From an uncultured Oscillospiraceae bacterium (lineage in GTDB: Bacteria > Bacillota > Clostridia > Oscillospirales > Oscillospiraceae): DNA of 50,719 nucleotides. Below, piece by piece: positions 23,835 through 32,126 of the stretch (position 1 is the stretch's first letter; the number at the start of each line of letters is the position of its first letter). The translations under genes were made by a program, and so were the position numbers. The stretch covers positions 1-50,719 of the forward strand of contig CANRIU010000012.1 in NCBI GenBank assembly GCA_947630755.1. Direction: 5' to 3'. The notes beneath the pieces are model-generated. The model made no database searches and was not told where the DNA came from. It worked only from the letters and a program-made list of their open reading frames with translations.

Positions 23835-26060
23835 TTACGTTCCCTGTCTCTTGACCTCCTTGACGTTCCTCACGTTCATTATCCTCGTCATGGCGGAGGC
23901 CAGCTCCGACTTGTCGTGCACCCGAATGGTGATGTATATCGTCGCCTGTCCCCCGGCCTGATTTCTCGCGGTGAGGGCGTCCACCTTCACCTTGAGTGAG
24001 CTTAAGACCGTGGCGATGTCCATCACAAGCCCGTCCCTGTCCGCGGCGGTTATCGCTATCGCCGTCTGGTAGAGGTCGTCCTCCCCCGGCGCCCAGTGGA
24101 CACGGATCCACCTGTCCTGCTCGTCGGCCTTTCCGGCGGAGATCCCGTAGTTTTTGCAGTCCGTGCGGTGTATGGACACGCCGTAGCCACGGGTTATGAA
24201 GCCCACGATCTCATCCCCGGGAACAGGCATACAGCAGTGGGAGAATTTGACCAGGCAGTTGTCTATCCCCTCCACGATTATGCCGTTTACAGCCTTGAGC
24301 CGCTTGCCCTCGGAGGGCGCCCAGAAGGGGCTCAGGCCCTGCTTCTTGGCGGAGCGCTCTATCTGGCGCATCTCCTCCTTGATGTTGTTCACCGTCTTCT
24401 GGGCGGAGAGCCCCCCGTAGCCGATGGAGGCGTACATATCGTCAAGGGCCGAGACGGAGATCCTCTCCAGTATTCTTGGCAGCGCCTTCTCGTCGCTGAG
24501 TATGGACAGCGGCACCGCCTGACGGCGCATCTCCGCCTCAAAGGCCGCCTTTCCGGTGACTATATTCTCCTCCCGGCGCTCGCGCTTGAACCACTGGCGT
24601 ATCTTGTTTCGCGCCTCGGAGGATTTGACTATGGTAAGCCAGTCCCGGCTCGGCCCCTTGGAGGTATTTGAGGTTATGACCTCCACCACGTCGCCGTTCT
24701 GGAGCACATGGGAAAAGGGCACTATCCGCCCGTTGACCTTGGCGCAGGTCATGCGGTTGCCGATGGCGGAGTGTATGGAGTAGGCGAAATCTATCGGCGT
24801 TGCCCCGGCGGGCAGGCTCTTCACGTCCCCGTGGGGCGTAAACACGAACACCTCGTCGGCGAACATATCCACCTTCAGGTTGGATATGAAGTCCTGGGCG
24901 TCTGAGTCCTCCTGTGTCTCCAGAAGGTTTCGTATCCAGGCGAATTTCTCCTCGTCGCCCCTGCCCTGTATGCCCTCCTTGTACTTCCAGTGGGCGGCGA
25001 TGCCGTACTCCGCCGTCCTGTGCATCTCCCAGGTGCGTATCTGTACCTCGAAGGGTATGCCCTCGGTGCCTATGACCGTGGTGTGGAGGGACTGGTACAT
25101 ATTTGGCTTTGGCGTGCCTATATAGTCCTTGAATCTCCCGGGCACGGGCTTATACAGCTCGTGTATGCACCCTAAGACATTGTAGCACTCCGCTATGTCG
25201 TCCACTATCACCCGGAAGGCGTAGATGTCCATTATCTCGTCAAATTCCATGGACTTTCCGAACATCTTCCTGTAAATCGAGTAGATGTCCTTTGTCCGGG
25301 ACTGGACGCCGCACTTTATGTGAGCCTCGTCCATCCTCTGGCGTATGGCGGACTCGGTGCGCTCCATGAAGCCCTGGTTGCGCTCCTCCCGCTCATGAAG
25401 GGCGGACTCTATCTCCCTGTACCCCACGGGGTCCAGGTACCGAAGCGACAGGTCCTCCAGCTCCAGCTTTATCTTCTGCATCCCCAGCCTATGGGCAATG
25501 GGGGCATAGATCTCCATTGTCTCCCTGGATTTCTCCAGCTGCTTTGGGGCGGACTGGTACTCCATGGTCCGCATGTTGTGGAGTCTGTCCGCCATCTTTA
25601 TGAGCACCACCCGGATGTCCCTGGCCATGGCCAGCAGCATCTTCCGGAGGTTCTCCATCTGCTCCTCCTCCTTGGAGGTGTAGCGCATCTTTGTGAGCTT
25701 CGTGACCCCCTCCACTATCTCCGCCACGCTCTCGCCGAAGCGCTTCGCCACGTCCTCGTGGGTCACGTCGGTGTCCTCTATGACGTCGTGGAGTATCGCC
25801 GCGATAACGGAGTCCTCGTCAAGGCCCATCTCCGCCACTATCACCGCCGCCGCCAGCGGGTGGGTGATGTAGGGGCTGCCGTCCTTACGAAGCTGCGCCC
25901 CGTGGGAGTCGCGGGCAAACTCATAGGCCTCCCTTATGCGGTCCATGCTCTTTATCTGTGTGTTGGCCTCCACGGAGGAGGCGAGCTTCTCAAATGCCCT
26001 CTCGCACATTTCCTGCGCCTCCGGAGAGAACTCCGGGGCTTCCTTTTTGCTTTCATCCAT
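23835..26060 (-). CDS. relA: Bifunctional (p)ppGpp synthetase/hydrolase
   Basis: The stringent-response enzyme that makes and degrades (p)ppGpp. Domains in order: an HD hydrolase domain at ~45-170 with ILHDVIEDT, the synthetase domain at ~230-370 with YSIYRKMFGK and RFKDYIGTPKPNMYQSLHTTV, a TGS domain at ~400-460, a helical/zinc-type region with FSHCCMPVPGDEIVG near 625, and a C-terminal ACT domain. With both HD and synthetase motifs intact it should be bifunctional. I start at the ATG at 26058-26060 (741 residues) with GGTGAG just upstream; a GTG four codons earlier is also possible. It follows recJ after 87 bp and precedes dtd. Confidence 0.94.
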   Translation of the reverse strand: MDESKKEAPEFSPEAQEMCERAFEKLASSVEANTQIKSMDRIREAYEFARDSHGAQLRKDGSPYITHPLAAAVIVAEMGLDEDSVIAAILHDVIEDTDVTHEDVAKRFGESVAEIVEGVTKLTKMRYTSKEEEQMENLRKMLLAMARDIRVVLIKMADRLHNMRTMEYQSAPKQLEKSRETMEIYAPIAHRLGMQKIKLELEDLSLRYLDPVGYREIESALHEREERNQGFMERTESAIRQRMDEAHIKCGVQSRTKDIYSIYRKMFGKSMEFDEIMDIYAFRVIVDDIAECYNVLGCIHELYKPVPGRFKDYIGTPKPNMYQSLHTTVIGTEGIPFEVQIRTWEMHRTAEYGIAAHWKYKEGIQGRGDEEKFAWIRNLLETQEDSDAQDFISNLKVDMFADEVFVFTPHGDVKSLPAGATPIDFAYSIHSAIGNRMTCAKVNGRIVPFSHVLQNGDVVEVITSNTSKGPSRDWLTIVKSSEARNKIRQWFKRERREENIVTGKAAFEAEMRRQAVPLSILSDEKALPRILERISVSALDDMYASIGYGGLSAQKTVNNIKEEMRQIERSAKKQGLSPFWAPSEGKRLKAVNGIIVEGIDNCLVKFSHCCMPVPGDEIVGFITRGYGVSIHRTDCKNYGISAGKADEQDRWIRVHWAPGEDDLYQTAIAITAADRDGLVMDIATVLSSLKVKVDALTARNQAGGQATIYITIRVHDKSELASAMTRIMNVRNVKEVKRQGT

Positions 26061-26147
26061 ATTACTCACCACTGAAAAAAGGGTTTTCTACCCAGTATAT
26101 GTGTCCTGCCGCCTCCCCGGCGCGCCTCCGCCGGAAAAAGCCGCCCG

Positions 26148-27830
26148 TCAGCCTAACGGCACATAGTCGCAAAGGCACAGCTGCACCGTGCGTCTGCCGC
26201 GAAACTCGTTTATCTGCGGGGTGAAGGCCGCGTCGCACCGTCCCCCGGTCCTCACGCCCAGCGCCTCGGGGCTTTTTGAGAAGAACACCGCCTCAAAAAC
26301 GCTCCCGCCACGGCTGAGCCACAGCTTCGTATGCTTTCCCTCGGAGAGGGCGGCGCAGTTTTCCACCGTCATGTCCCTCATGCACAGCACGGGCTGCGGA
26401 TTTCCCGGTCCGTAGGGCTCCAGAGAGTCCAGCGCCTCCACGTTCTGGAGGGTCAAAAGCTCCGGCTTTATGACCTCGAGGTCAATGTTCAGCACCCGCT
26501 CCGGAAGCTCCGGATGGTCAAGATAGAGCCTCCCCAGGCGCTGCCTCAGCTCATCCACCCGGTCCTCCGCCACGGTCAGCCCCGCCGCCATCTCGTGACC
26601 GCCGTAGCCTAAAAGGCAGTCTCCGCACTCGGCTATGGCCTCGTATATGTTAAACCCGGGCACGCTCCGGCAGGAGCCCCGGCCCACCCCGTCCTTCAGG
26701 CATATCATCACTGCCGGGAGGGAGTACCTCTCCGTCAGGCGCGAGGCCACGATGCCGCAGACCCCCTGATGCCAGCTGTCGGAGGCCAGCACTATGGGTC
26801 CCTCCGGCGGGTGCCCGTCGAGAAGCCCCACGGCCTCCCGGAACATCTCCCCCTCCAGTCTCTGCCGCTCACGGTTTAAATCGCAAAGTCGGGAGGCCAG
26901 CTCCCGTGCCCTCCCCGGGTCCCGGGTCAGCAGCAGCTCCACAGCCACATCCGTGGTGCCGAGCCTGCCCGCGGCGTTTATCCTCGGCGCTATGGAGAAC
27001 CCCACATTCCCCACGGTGGGCGTGCGCCCCTCCATGCCGGAGGCCCTGCGCAGAGCGTCCAGCCCCGGCCTCCCCCCGGCGCGGAGCATCTCCAGTCCCC
27101 GCTTAATGAGCACCCTGTTCTCCCCGGTGACGGGCATGACATCCGCTATGGTCCCGGTAGCCACCAGGTCCCCGTACCTGCGCAAAAGCCTCTCCTCGCT
27201 GCCCGGGCCCTCCACGGCGCAGATGAGCTTGAAGGCCACGCCCACTCCCGCAAGGCCCTTGTAGGGATAGGGGCAGTCCGGCCTCATGGGGTCCACGGCG
27301 GCGACTGCCTCGGGAAGCTCCCCGCCGCAGCGGTGGTGGTCCGTTATCACCATGTCGAGGCCGAGGGCCTTTGCGTGCCTCGCCTCCTCCGCCGCGGTGA
27401 TGCCGCAGTCCACAGTTATTACGAGGCTCGCCCCCCGGGACCTCACCGTGTCAAGGGCGGCGGAGTTTACGCCGTAGCCCTCCTCCAGCCGCTCGGGTAT
27501 GTAAATGTCGCACTCCAGTCCCCTGCCGCGCAGGTAGTCCGCCACAACGCAGCTGGATGTTATGCCGTCCACGTCATAGTCGCCGTAAACTGCTGTGTGC
27601 TCGCCGTTTTCTATGGCCTGCCGCACCCTCGCGGCGGCCTTATCCATGTCCCTCATCCCCATGGGGTCCAAAAGCGCGGACAGGTCGTCGGCGAGATATT
27701 CCGCCACCCCCGCCATGTCCGTGACGCCCCTGGACGCCAGCACCACCGCCGCCAGGGGATTTAACCCCGAGCGGCACAGCCCCACGGCGCTGGGCCTGTC
27801 AAAGCCGATTACGTTCCATCTTATACTCAC
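26148..27830 (-). CDS. recJ: Single-strand-specific exonuclease RecJ
   Basis: RecJ is a 5-prime to 3-prime single-strand DNA exonuclease of recombination and mismatch repair. The DHH core motifs are present: YGDYDVDGITS, VDCGITAAEE, the signature VITDHHRCGGELP, and the DHHA1 part with SDSWHQGVCGIVASRL and GYGGHEMAAGLTV. A C-terminal OB-type domain completes it, and 560 residues is normal for RecJ. I choose the GTG at 27828-27830 with GAGGGG about 10 nt upstream; a TTG 18 nt earlier overlaps that site. It leads the recJ-relA-dtd gene row and has its own promoter at 27885-27913. Confidence 0.94.
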   Translation of the reverse strand: MSIRWNVIGFDRPSAVGLCRSGLNPLAAVVLASRGVTDMAGVAEYLADDLSALLDPMGMRDMDKAAARVRQAIENGEHTAVYGDYDVDGITSSCVVADYLRGRGLECDIYIPERLEEGYGVNSAALDTVRSRGASLVITVDCGITAAEEARHAKALGLDMVITDHHRCGGELPEAVAAVDPMRPDCPYPYKGLAGVGVAFKLICAVEGPGSEERLLRRYGDLVATGTIADVMPVTGENRVLIKRGLEMLRAGGRPGLDALRRASGMEGRTPTVGNVGFSIAPRINAAGRLGTTDVAVELLLTRDPGRARELASRLCDLNRERQRLEGEMFREAVGLLDGHPPEGPIVLASDSWHQGVCGIVASRLTERYSLPAVMICLKDGVGRGSCRSVPGFNIYEAIAECGDCLLGYGGHEMAAGLTVAEDRVDELRQRLGRLYLDHPELPERVLNIDLEVIKPELLTLQNVEALDSLEPYGPGNPQPVLCMRDMTVENCAALSEGKHTKLWLSRGGSVFEAVFFSKSPEALGVRTGGRCDAAFTPQINEFRGRRTVQLCLCDYVPLG

Positions 27831-27884
27831 TGGTCCATTGCCCCTCAAAATACTGCTGTCAGCAAAATTCTTTCATAAATTATT

Positions 27885-27913
27885 ATTATAACAAATAAAT
27901 CGCCGGATAACAA
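27885..27913 (-). promoter_or_regulatory. Promoter of recJ
   Basis: Minus-strand TTGTTA (27908-27913), a 17-nt spacer and TATAAT (27885-27890), about 55 nt before the recJ start. It is divergent from the U32 peptidase promoter. Confidence 0.75.
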
Positions 27914-28013
27914 TAGCGACTTGGCGAAAAATCTGATTTTCCCGCACCCGATGGGGAATACCCGGGTTTTTTATTAAAATTATGTAAAAGTGATTTAATT
28001 TCATGTCGGGGTG

Positions 28014-28022
28014 TGCTATAAT
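28014..28022 (+). promoter_or_regulatory. Extended -10 promoter of the U32 peptidase gene
   Basis: TGCTATAAT at 28014-28022 is an extended -10 element. The -35 region (TTAATT near 27995) is poor, which extended -10 promoters tolerate. It lies 46 nt before the start codon. Confidence 0.7.
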
Positions 28023-28067
28023 GATTTTGATTCTGCCTGTGGATTTACATTTAAAGGGGGTTTTTCG

Positions 28068-30128
28068 ATGCCGGAGCTTTTGTCTCCCGCGGGCTGCGCG
28101 GAGAGCGTGTCCGCCGCCGTGCAGAGCGGCGCCGACGCCGTCTATCTGAGCTTCGGCACCCTCCTTGAAAAGCGTGCCTTCGACCTTTCCGAGGACGAGT
28201 TCGGCAGGGCCGTGCAGTTTGCCCACGTCAGGGGGGTGAAGGTCTACGCGGTGGAGGACTACCGCGTCACCGACGACTCCCTCCCCCAGTGTGTGGAGAA
28301 CGCCAGACGGGCCTCCCGCATGGGCGCGGACGCCGTCATAGCCGACGATCTGGGCCTCATCTGGGCGCTGCGCCGGGCGCTGCCCACCATGCCCATCCAC
28401 GCCGGGGAGGGCCTTGGGATACACGACCTTGCCGGGGTGAAGCTCTGCGCCGCCATGGGCATCTCCCGTGTGGCCCTGAGCCGCGAGCTTGACAAAAAGT
28501 CCCTCGCCGCCATATGCGCCGCCTCCCCCATTGAGGTGGAGATCGCCGTCCATGGCAAAATGTGCCCCGCCTTCACCGGGAGCTGCCTTCTCCCGGGGCT
28601 CCAGGACAATCTGGGCGGCCCCTGCGCCGGGCAGTGCCGTTCCGGCTTCATCAGCGACGTCCGGGGACGCCACCCTCTGGGGATGAAGGACCTCTGCCTT
28701 GTTGACGAGCTTGAATTTCTCCTCTCCCTGAAGCCCGCCGCCCTGCGCATCGAAGGGCGGGACCGCCGCCCGGAGTACTGCGCCGCGGTGACTGGCGTCT
28801 ATTCCAGGGCTCTTGGCACCCTCCGCCGCCCCTCCGAGGAGGACAGGGAGCTTCTTCGCGGCGCCTTCCCCGCCTCCGGCTTCACCCGGGGCTTTCTCGG
28901 CGCGTCGGATATGTCCTCCATGATGGGTCTCTCCGGGACCGAGAGCCGGGAGGACACCCCATTTTACGCCGCCGTCCGCAAGAACTACTTAAACCGCGAG
29001 TACCAGCGTGTGGACGTGACCTTTGACGCCGAGCTCACCCTTGAGGGGCCCCTGCGCCTCACCGCCCGGGACGACCGAGGCAACGAGGCATTTGCCGAGG
29101 GCGGCCGCTCGGAGCTGGCCTTCCACACCGAGATGAACCACACTCTCATTCAGACGGAGCTCTTCAAAACCGGCGGCACGCCATTTAAGTGCGCCGGAGT
29201 CACCTCAAGGATACAAAAGGGCGTCTGGATGGACCCCCGGGAGATCGCCCCCGTCCGGGAGCAGGTGCTCGCCGACCTCCTCCAGAAGCGCTTCACCTCC
29301 GAGCAGCGCGCCGAGGGCATAGTCCCGGAGCTGCCCGCCGTCCCCGCGAACCGGGATCTCCCGGTGCTCACCGTTTCGGTCCTGAAATGCTCCCAGCTCT
29401 CCCGCCGGATAGCCCAGCTCTCCCCTCCCGTGGTCTACGTCCCCCTGGAAGAGGCCGCCTCCGGGGACAAGCGGCTGGAGCCCTTCCTCGAGGACCCGAA
29501 CATCTCCGTCTGCGCCGTGATGCCCCGGGTGCTCTTTGACTCGGAGCTGGGGCAGGCGGCGGAGCTTCTGATGAAGGTCCGGCAGCTCGGCGTTACGGAG
29601 GCCGCCGCCGGTAGTCTGGGGCACATAATATTCTTAAGAAAGCTGGGCTTCGACGTCCGCGGGGACCTGGGGCTTCAGGTGCGAAATTCCACTTCCCTCG
29701 CGGTGCTCCTCGGCCTTCGGCTAAAGAGCGCGGCTCTGGCGATGGAGCTCTCCTCCCAGCGCGTGCGCTCCCTTCGCAAGTACATGGACACGGAGCTCGT
29801 GGTCTACGGCAGGATGCCCCTGCTCTACTCCGCCGGGTGCCTCATCCGGGCAAACACCGGGGTGTGCTCCTGTGACAGCTTCACCGGATTTACCGACTCC
29901 TCCGGCTTTCAAAACCCAGTGACCCGGGGCTTCGGCTGCCGCAACACCCTGTGGAGCGCCCAGAAGCTCCACCTTGTCGGGCGCAGCAGGGAGTATCTGA
30001 GCGCCGGGCTCTGGGGCGTGCGTCTGGCCTTCACCACTGAGAACGCGGAGGAGTGCGCCCGCATAGCGGAGCGCTACCTTGAGCGCGGCAGCTATGAGCC
30101 CTCCAGCACCACCGAGGGCCGCTTCTGA
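28068..30128 (+). CDS. U32 family peptidase / RNA-hydroxylation protein with DUF3656-type C-terminus
   Basis: This 686-residue protein starts MPELLSPAGCAESVSAAVQS, the U32 signature N-terminus; AAAGGGGG lies upstream of the ATG at 28068. The N-terminal half is a TIM-barrel-like U32 domain with VHGKMCPAFTGSCLLPG and the Cys-rich CAGQCRSGF, resembling the cluster-binding cysteines of the TrhP/RlhA group. Those relatives help hydroxylate tRNA or 23S rRNA, whereas older annotation called them collagenases. The C-terminal half (~380-686) matches the long form that carries the DUF3656 region. Only the family is clear; an RNA-modifying role is more likely than proteolysis. It leads the row that continues with maf and mreCD. 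Confidence 0.88.
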   Translation: MPELLSPAGCAESVSAAVQSGADAVYLSFGTLLEKRAFDLSEDEFGRAVQFAHVRGVKVYAVEDYRVTDDSLPQCVENARRASRMGADAVIADDLGLIWALRRALPTMPIHAGEGLGIHDLAGVKLCAAMGISRVALSRELDKKSLAAICAASPIEVEIAVHGKMCPAFTGSCLLPGLQDNLGGPCAGQCRSGFISDVRGRHPLGMKDLCLVDELEFLLSLKPAALRIEGRDRRPEYCAAVTGVYSRALGTLRRPSEEDRELLRGAFPASGFTRGFLGASDMSSMMGLSGTESREDTPFYAAVRKNYLNREYQRVDVTFDAELTLEGPLRLTARDDRGNEAFAEGGRSELAFHTEMNHTLIQTELFKTGGTPFKCAGVTSRIQKGVWMDPREIAPVREQVLADLLQKRFTSEQRAEGIVPELPAVPANRDLPVLTVSVLKCSQLSRRIAQLSPPVVYVPLEEAASGDKRLEPFLEDPNISVCAVMPRVLFDSELGQAAELLMKVRQLGVTEAAAGSLGHIIFLRKLGFDVRGDLGLQVRNSTSLAVLLGLRLKSAALAMELSSQRVRSLRKYMDTELVVYGRMPLLYSAGCLIRANTGVCSCDSFTGFTDSSGFQNPVTRGFGCRNTLWSAQKLHLVGRSREYLSAGLWGVRLAFTTENAEECARIAERYLERGSYEPSSTTEGRF

Positions 30129-30167
30129 CATTTTTCCCGTGAAAATTTCCTTATTCAGGTGTATTAT

Positions 30168-30755
30168 ATGATTATTCTTGCCTCCGCCTCGCCCAGGCGG
30201 CGCGAGCTTTTGCGAAATATGGGCATTGACGATTTTCTTATCCGCCCCACGGACCGGGAGGAGCCCTGTGACCCCTCCCTTTCGCCCGGGCAGGCGGTGG
30301 AAAAAATAGCTCTCGGCAAATGCCGCGCCGCCGCCCTCTCCGCATCCGCCGGGGATATAGTCATAGCGGCGGACACGCTGGTATTTCTGGACGGTAAGCC
30401 TCTGGGAAAGCCCCGGGACTCCCGGGACGCCGCGCGTATGCTCTCCGCCCTCTCCGGCAGGGAGCACCACGTTATAACGGGAATGGCCGTCATCTCCCAG
30501 GGCACGGAGCAGTCCTGCGCCGTATCCACCGCCGTGCGCTTTCTTCCGCTGACAGAGGCCCAGATCGACTGGTACGTCTCCACCGGGGAGCCTCTCGACA
30601 AGGCCGGGGCCTACGGCATACAGGGTCTGGGCGGGATGCTCATCGACAGCATAGACGGCGACTACTACAACGTGGTCGGCCTCCCGGTGGCGAGGCTCGC
30701 CGGGATGCTCTCCCGCGCCGGGTACGATGTCTTTTCAAAGGGTGAACAGATTTGA
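30168..30755 (+). CDS. maf: Maf-family nucleoside triphosphate pyrophosphatase
   Basis: Maf proteins hydrolyse non-canonical or excess nucleoside triphosphates such as dTTP and UTP, and are linked to septum control. The 195-residue protein begins IILASASPRRRELL, the diagnostic Maf motif, followed by AADTLVFLDGKPLGKP and the C-terminal GAYGIQGLGG. The ATG at 30168 has AGGTG 6 nt upstream; an earlier GTG at 30159 is less likely. Its stop overlaps the mreC start by 3 nt. The maf-mreC-mreD order is widespread in Gram-positive bacteria. Confidence 0.95.
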   Translation: MIILASASPRRRELLRNMGIDDFLIRPTDREEPCDPSLSPGQAVEKIALGKCRAAALSASAGDIVIAADTLVFLDGKPLGKPRDSRDAARMLSALSGREHHVITGMAVISQGTEQSCAVSTAVRFLPLTEAQIDWYVSTGEPLDKAGAYGIQGLGGMLIDSIDGDYYNVVGLPVARLAGMLSRAGYDVFSKGEQI

Positions 30756-31594
30756 AGGATCTCATCTCCAAAAAGGGAATATATATCGCCGTGGCGGCGG
30801 TGGCCGTCGCCATAGCCGCCGCGCTCTCCGTGGCATTGTCCGGCGGGCACGCCGGATTTGCCGCCATGCTCTCCGAGCCCTTCTTCAAGCCCGTAAAGAG
30901 CGCCATGACGAGCCTCGCCGGATCTCTGGAGCACATCTACGGCTACATGTACCGCTATGACGAGCTGGAGGAGGAGAACGCGAGCCTGCGCTCCCGCATA
31001 GCGGAGCTTGAGCAGGAGTACCGCGAGTACACCGAGATAAGCGAGGAGAACGCCCGCCTACGCTCTCTTCTGGGCTTTGTGGAGCGCCATGAGGAGCTGA
31101 AGCTCGAGCCCGTGTCCGTCATTTCCTGGACCGCCAGCAACTTTTCCTCCTCCTTCACCATCTCCAAGGGCTCCTCCTCCGGGATAGAGCTCTACGACCC
31201 CATCATCACCGAGGACGGGTACCTGGTGGGCCAGGTGACATCCGTCACCGCCTCCTCCTGCACCGTCACCACCGTGGTGGACACCACCTCCCGTGTCGGC
31301 GCGCTCATATATGAGACCGGGGAGACGGGCGTGGCCTCCGGTGACTTTGAGCTCTTTCAGGACGGCACGCTCCGGCTCTCCTACATCGCGGAGTTGGAGG
31401 ACGTGCTCATCGGCGACACCGTGGTCACCTCCGGCTCCGGCGGAGTTTTCCCCTCCGGGCTTGTGATTGGCAAGATAACAGGCATGTCCGTTGGCGCCTC
31501 GGGCCTTGACCCCTACGCCATAGTCGAGCCATCCGCCGACATCGACGACTGCGCTCACCTCTATGTCATAACGGACTTCGCCGTGAGCGAGTGA
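30752..31594 (+). CDS. mreC: Rod shape-determining protein MreC
   Basis: MreC is a bitopic scaffold outside the membrane linking MreB and the wall-elongation enzymes. The 280-residue protein has one membrane helix at ~9-30 and a heptad-type coiled coil at ~68-110 (YDELEEENASLRSRIAELEQEY). Two beta-barrel MreC subdomains follow, with VGQVTSVTASSCTVTTVVD and the GLVIGKI motif. The start is TTG at 30752 overlapping the maf stop (TTGA), with AAGGGTG upstream. No mreB lies in the window. It is followed after 9 nt by mreD. Confidence 0.94.
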   Translation: MKDLISKKGIYIAVAAVAVAIAAALSVALSGGHAGFAAMLSEPFFKPVKSAMTSLAGSLEHIYGYMYRYDELEEENASLRSRIAELEQEYREYTEISEENARLRSLLGFVERHEELKLEPVSVISWTASNFSSSFTISKGSSSGIELYDPIITEDGYLVGQVTSVTASSCTVTTVVDTTSRVGALIYETGETGVASGDFELFQDGTLRLSYIAELEDVLIGDTVVTSGSGGVFPSGLVIGKITGMSVGASGLDPYAIVEPSADIDDCAHLYVITDFAVSE

Positions 31595-31603
31595 GGTGCC
31601 CGG

Positions 31604-32104
31604 ATGATGAGAGAACGCAGCCGCGTCTTGATCAAGCTCCTCATTCTCGCGCCGTACCTTGCGGTGCTGTACATCCTCCAGTCCACCCTCCTGACCCACC
31701 TGCCCATATTCGGCACAACGCCCATGATAATGCCCCTCGCCGTGTGCGGCGTGGCGCTTTTTCTCGGCAGGGTCGACGGCGGCGTCACCGGGCTTTTCGC
31801 CGGGATGCTCATGGACCTCGCCTGCAATCAGGCGACGATACATTTCACCCTTGTCCTCACTCTCACCGGGCTTTTAGTGGGCATACTCTCCGACACGGTG
31901 CTGGTGCAGGGCTTCCCCTCCTACCTCCTCACCGCCGCGGCGGCACTGGCGGTGTGCTCCGCCTCCCAGGTATTTGCCCTGGCGGTGCTCCGGGGCGCGC
32001 CCATAGCGCTCCTGTCCGGCATAGCCGTCCGGCAGACGCTCTCCTCCCTCATATTCACCTTCCCCTTCTACTATATCTCCCGGTTCCTCTGCCGAGTGAT
32101 GTGA
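31604..32104 (+). CDS. mreD: Rod shape-determining protein MreD
   Basis: This 166-residue integral membrane protein has five to six predicted helices, including LLILAPYLAVLYILQSTLL and PLAVCGVALFLG. The size, hydrophobicity and position directly between mreC and the PBP2 gene identify it as MreD, the membrane partner of MreC in the elongasome. MreD is weakly conserved, so context carries much of the call. It starts ATG-ATG at 31604 with GAGGTG upstream. Confidence 0.9.
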   Translation: MMRERSRVLIKLLILAPYLAVLYILQSTLLTHLPIFGTTPMIMPLAVCGVALFLGRVDGGVTGLFAGMLMDLACNQATIHFTLVLTLTGLLVGILSDTVLVQGFPSYLLTAAAALAVCSASQVFALAVLRGAPIALLSGIAVRQTLSSLIFTFPFYYISRFLCRVM

Positions 32105-32126
32105 CACCCCGAAGGAGGCTTAAGCT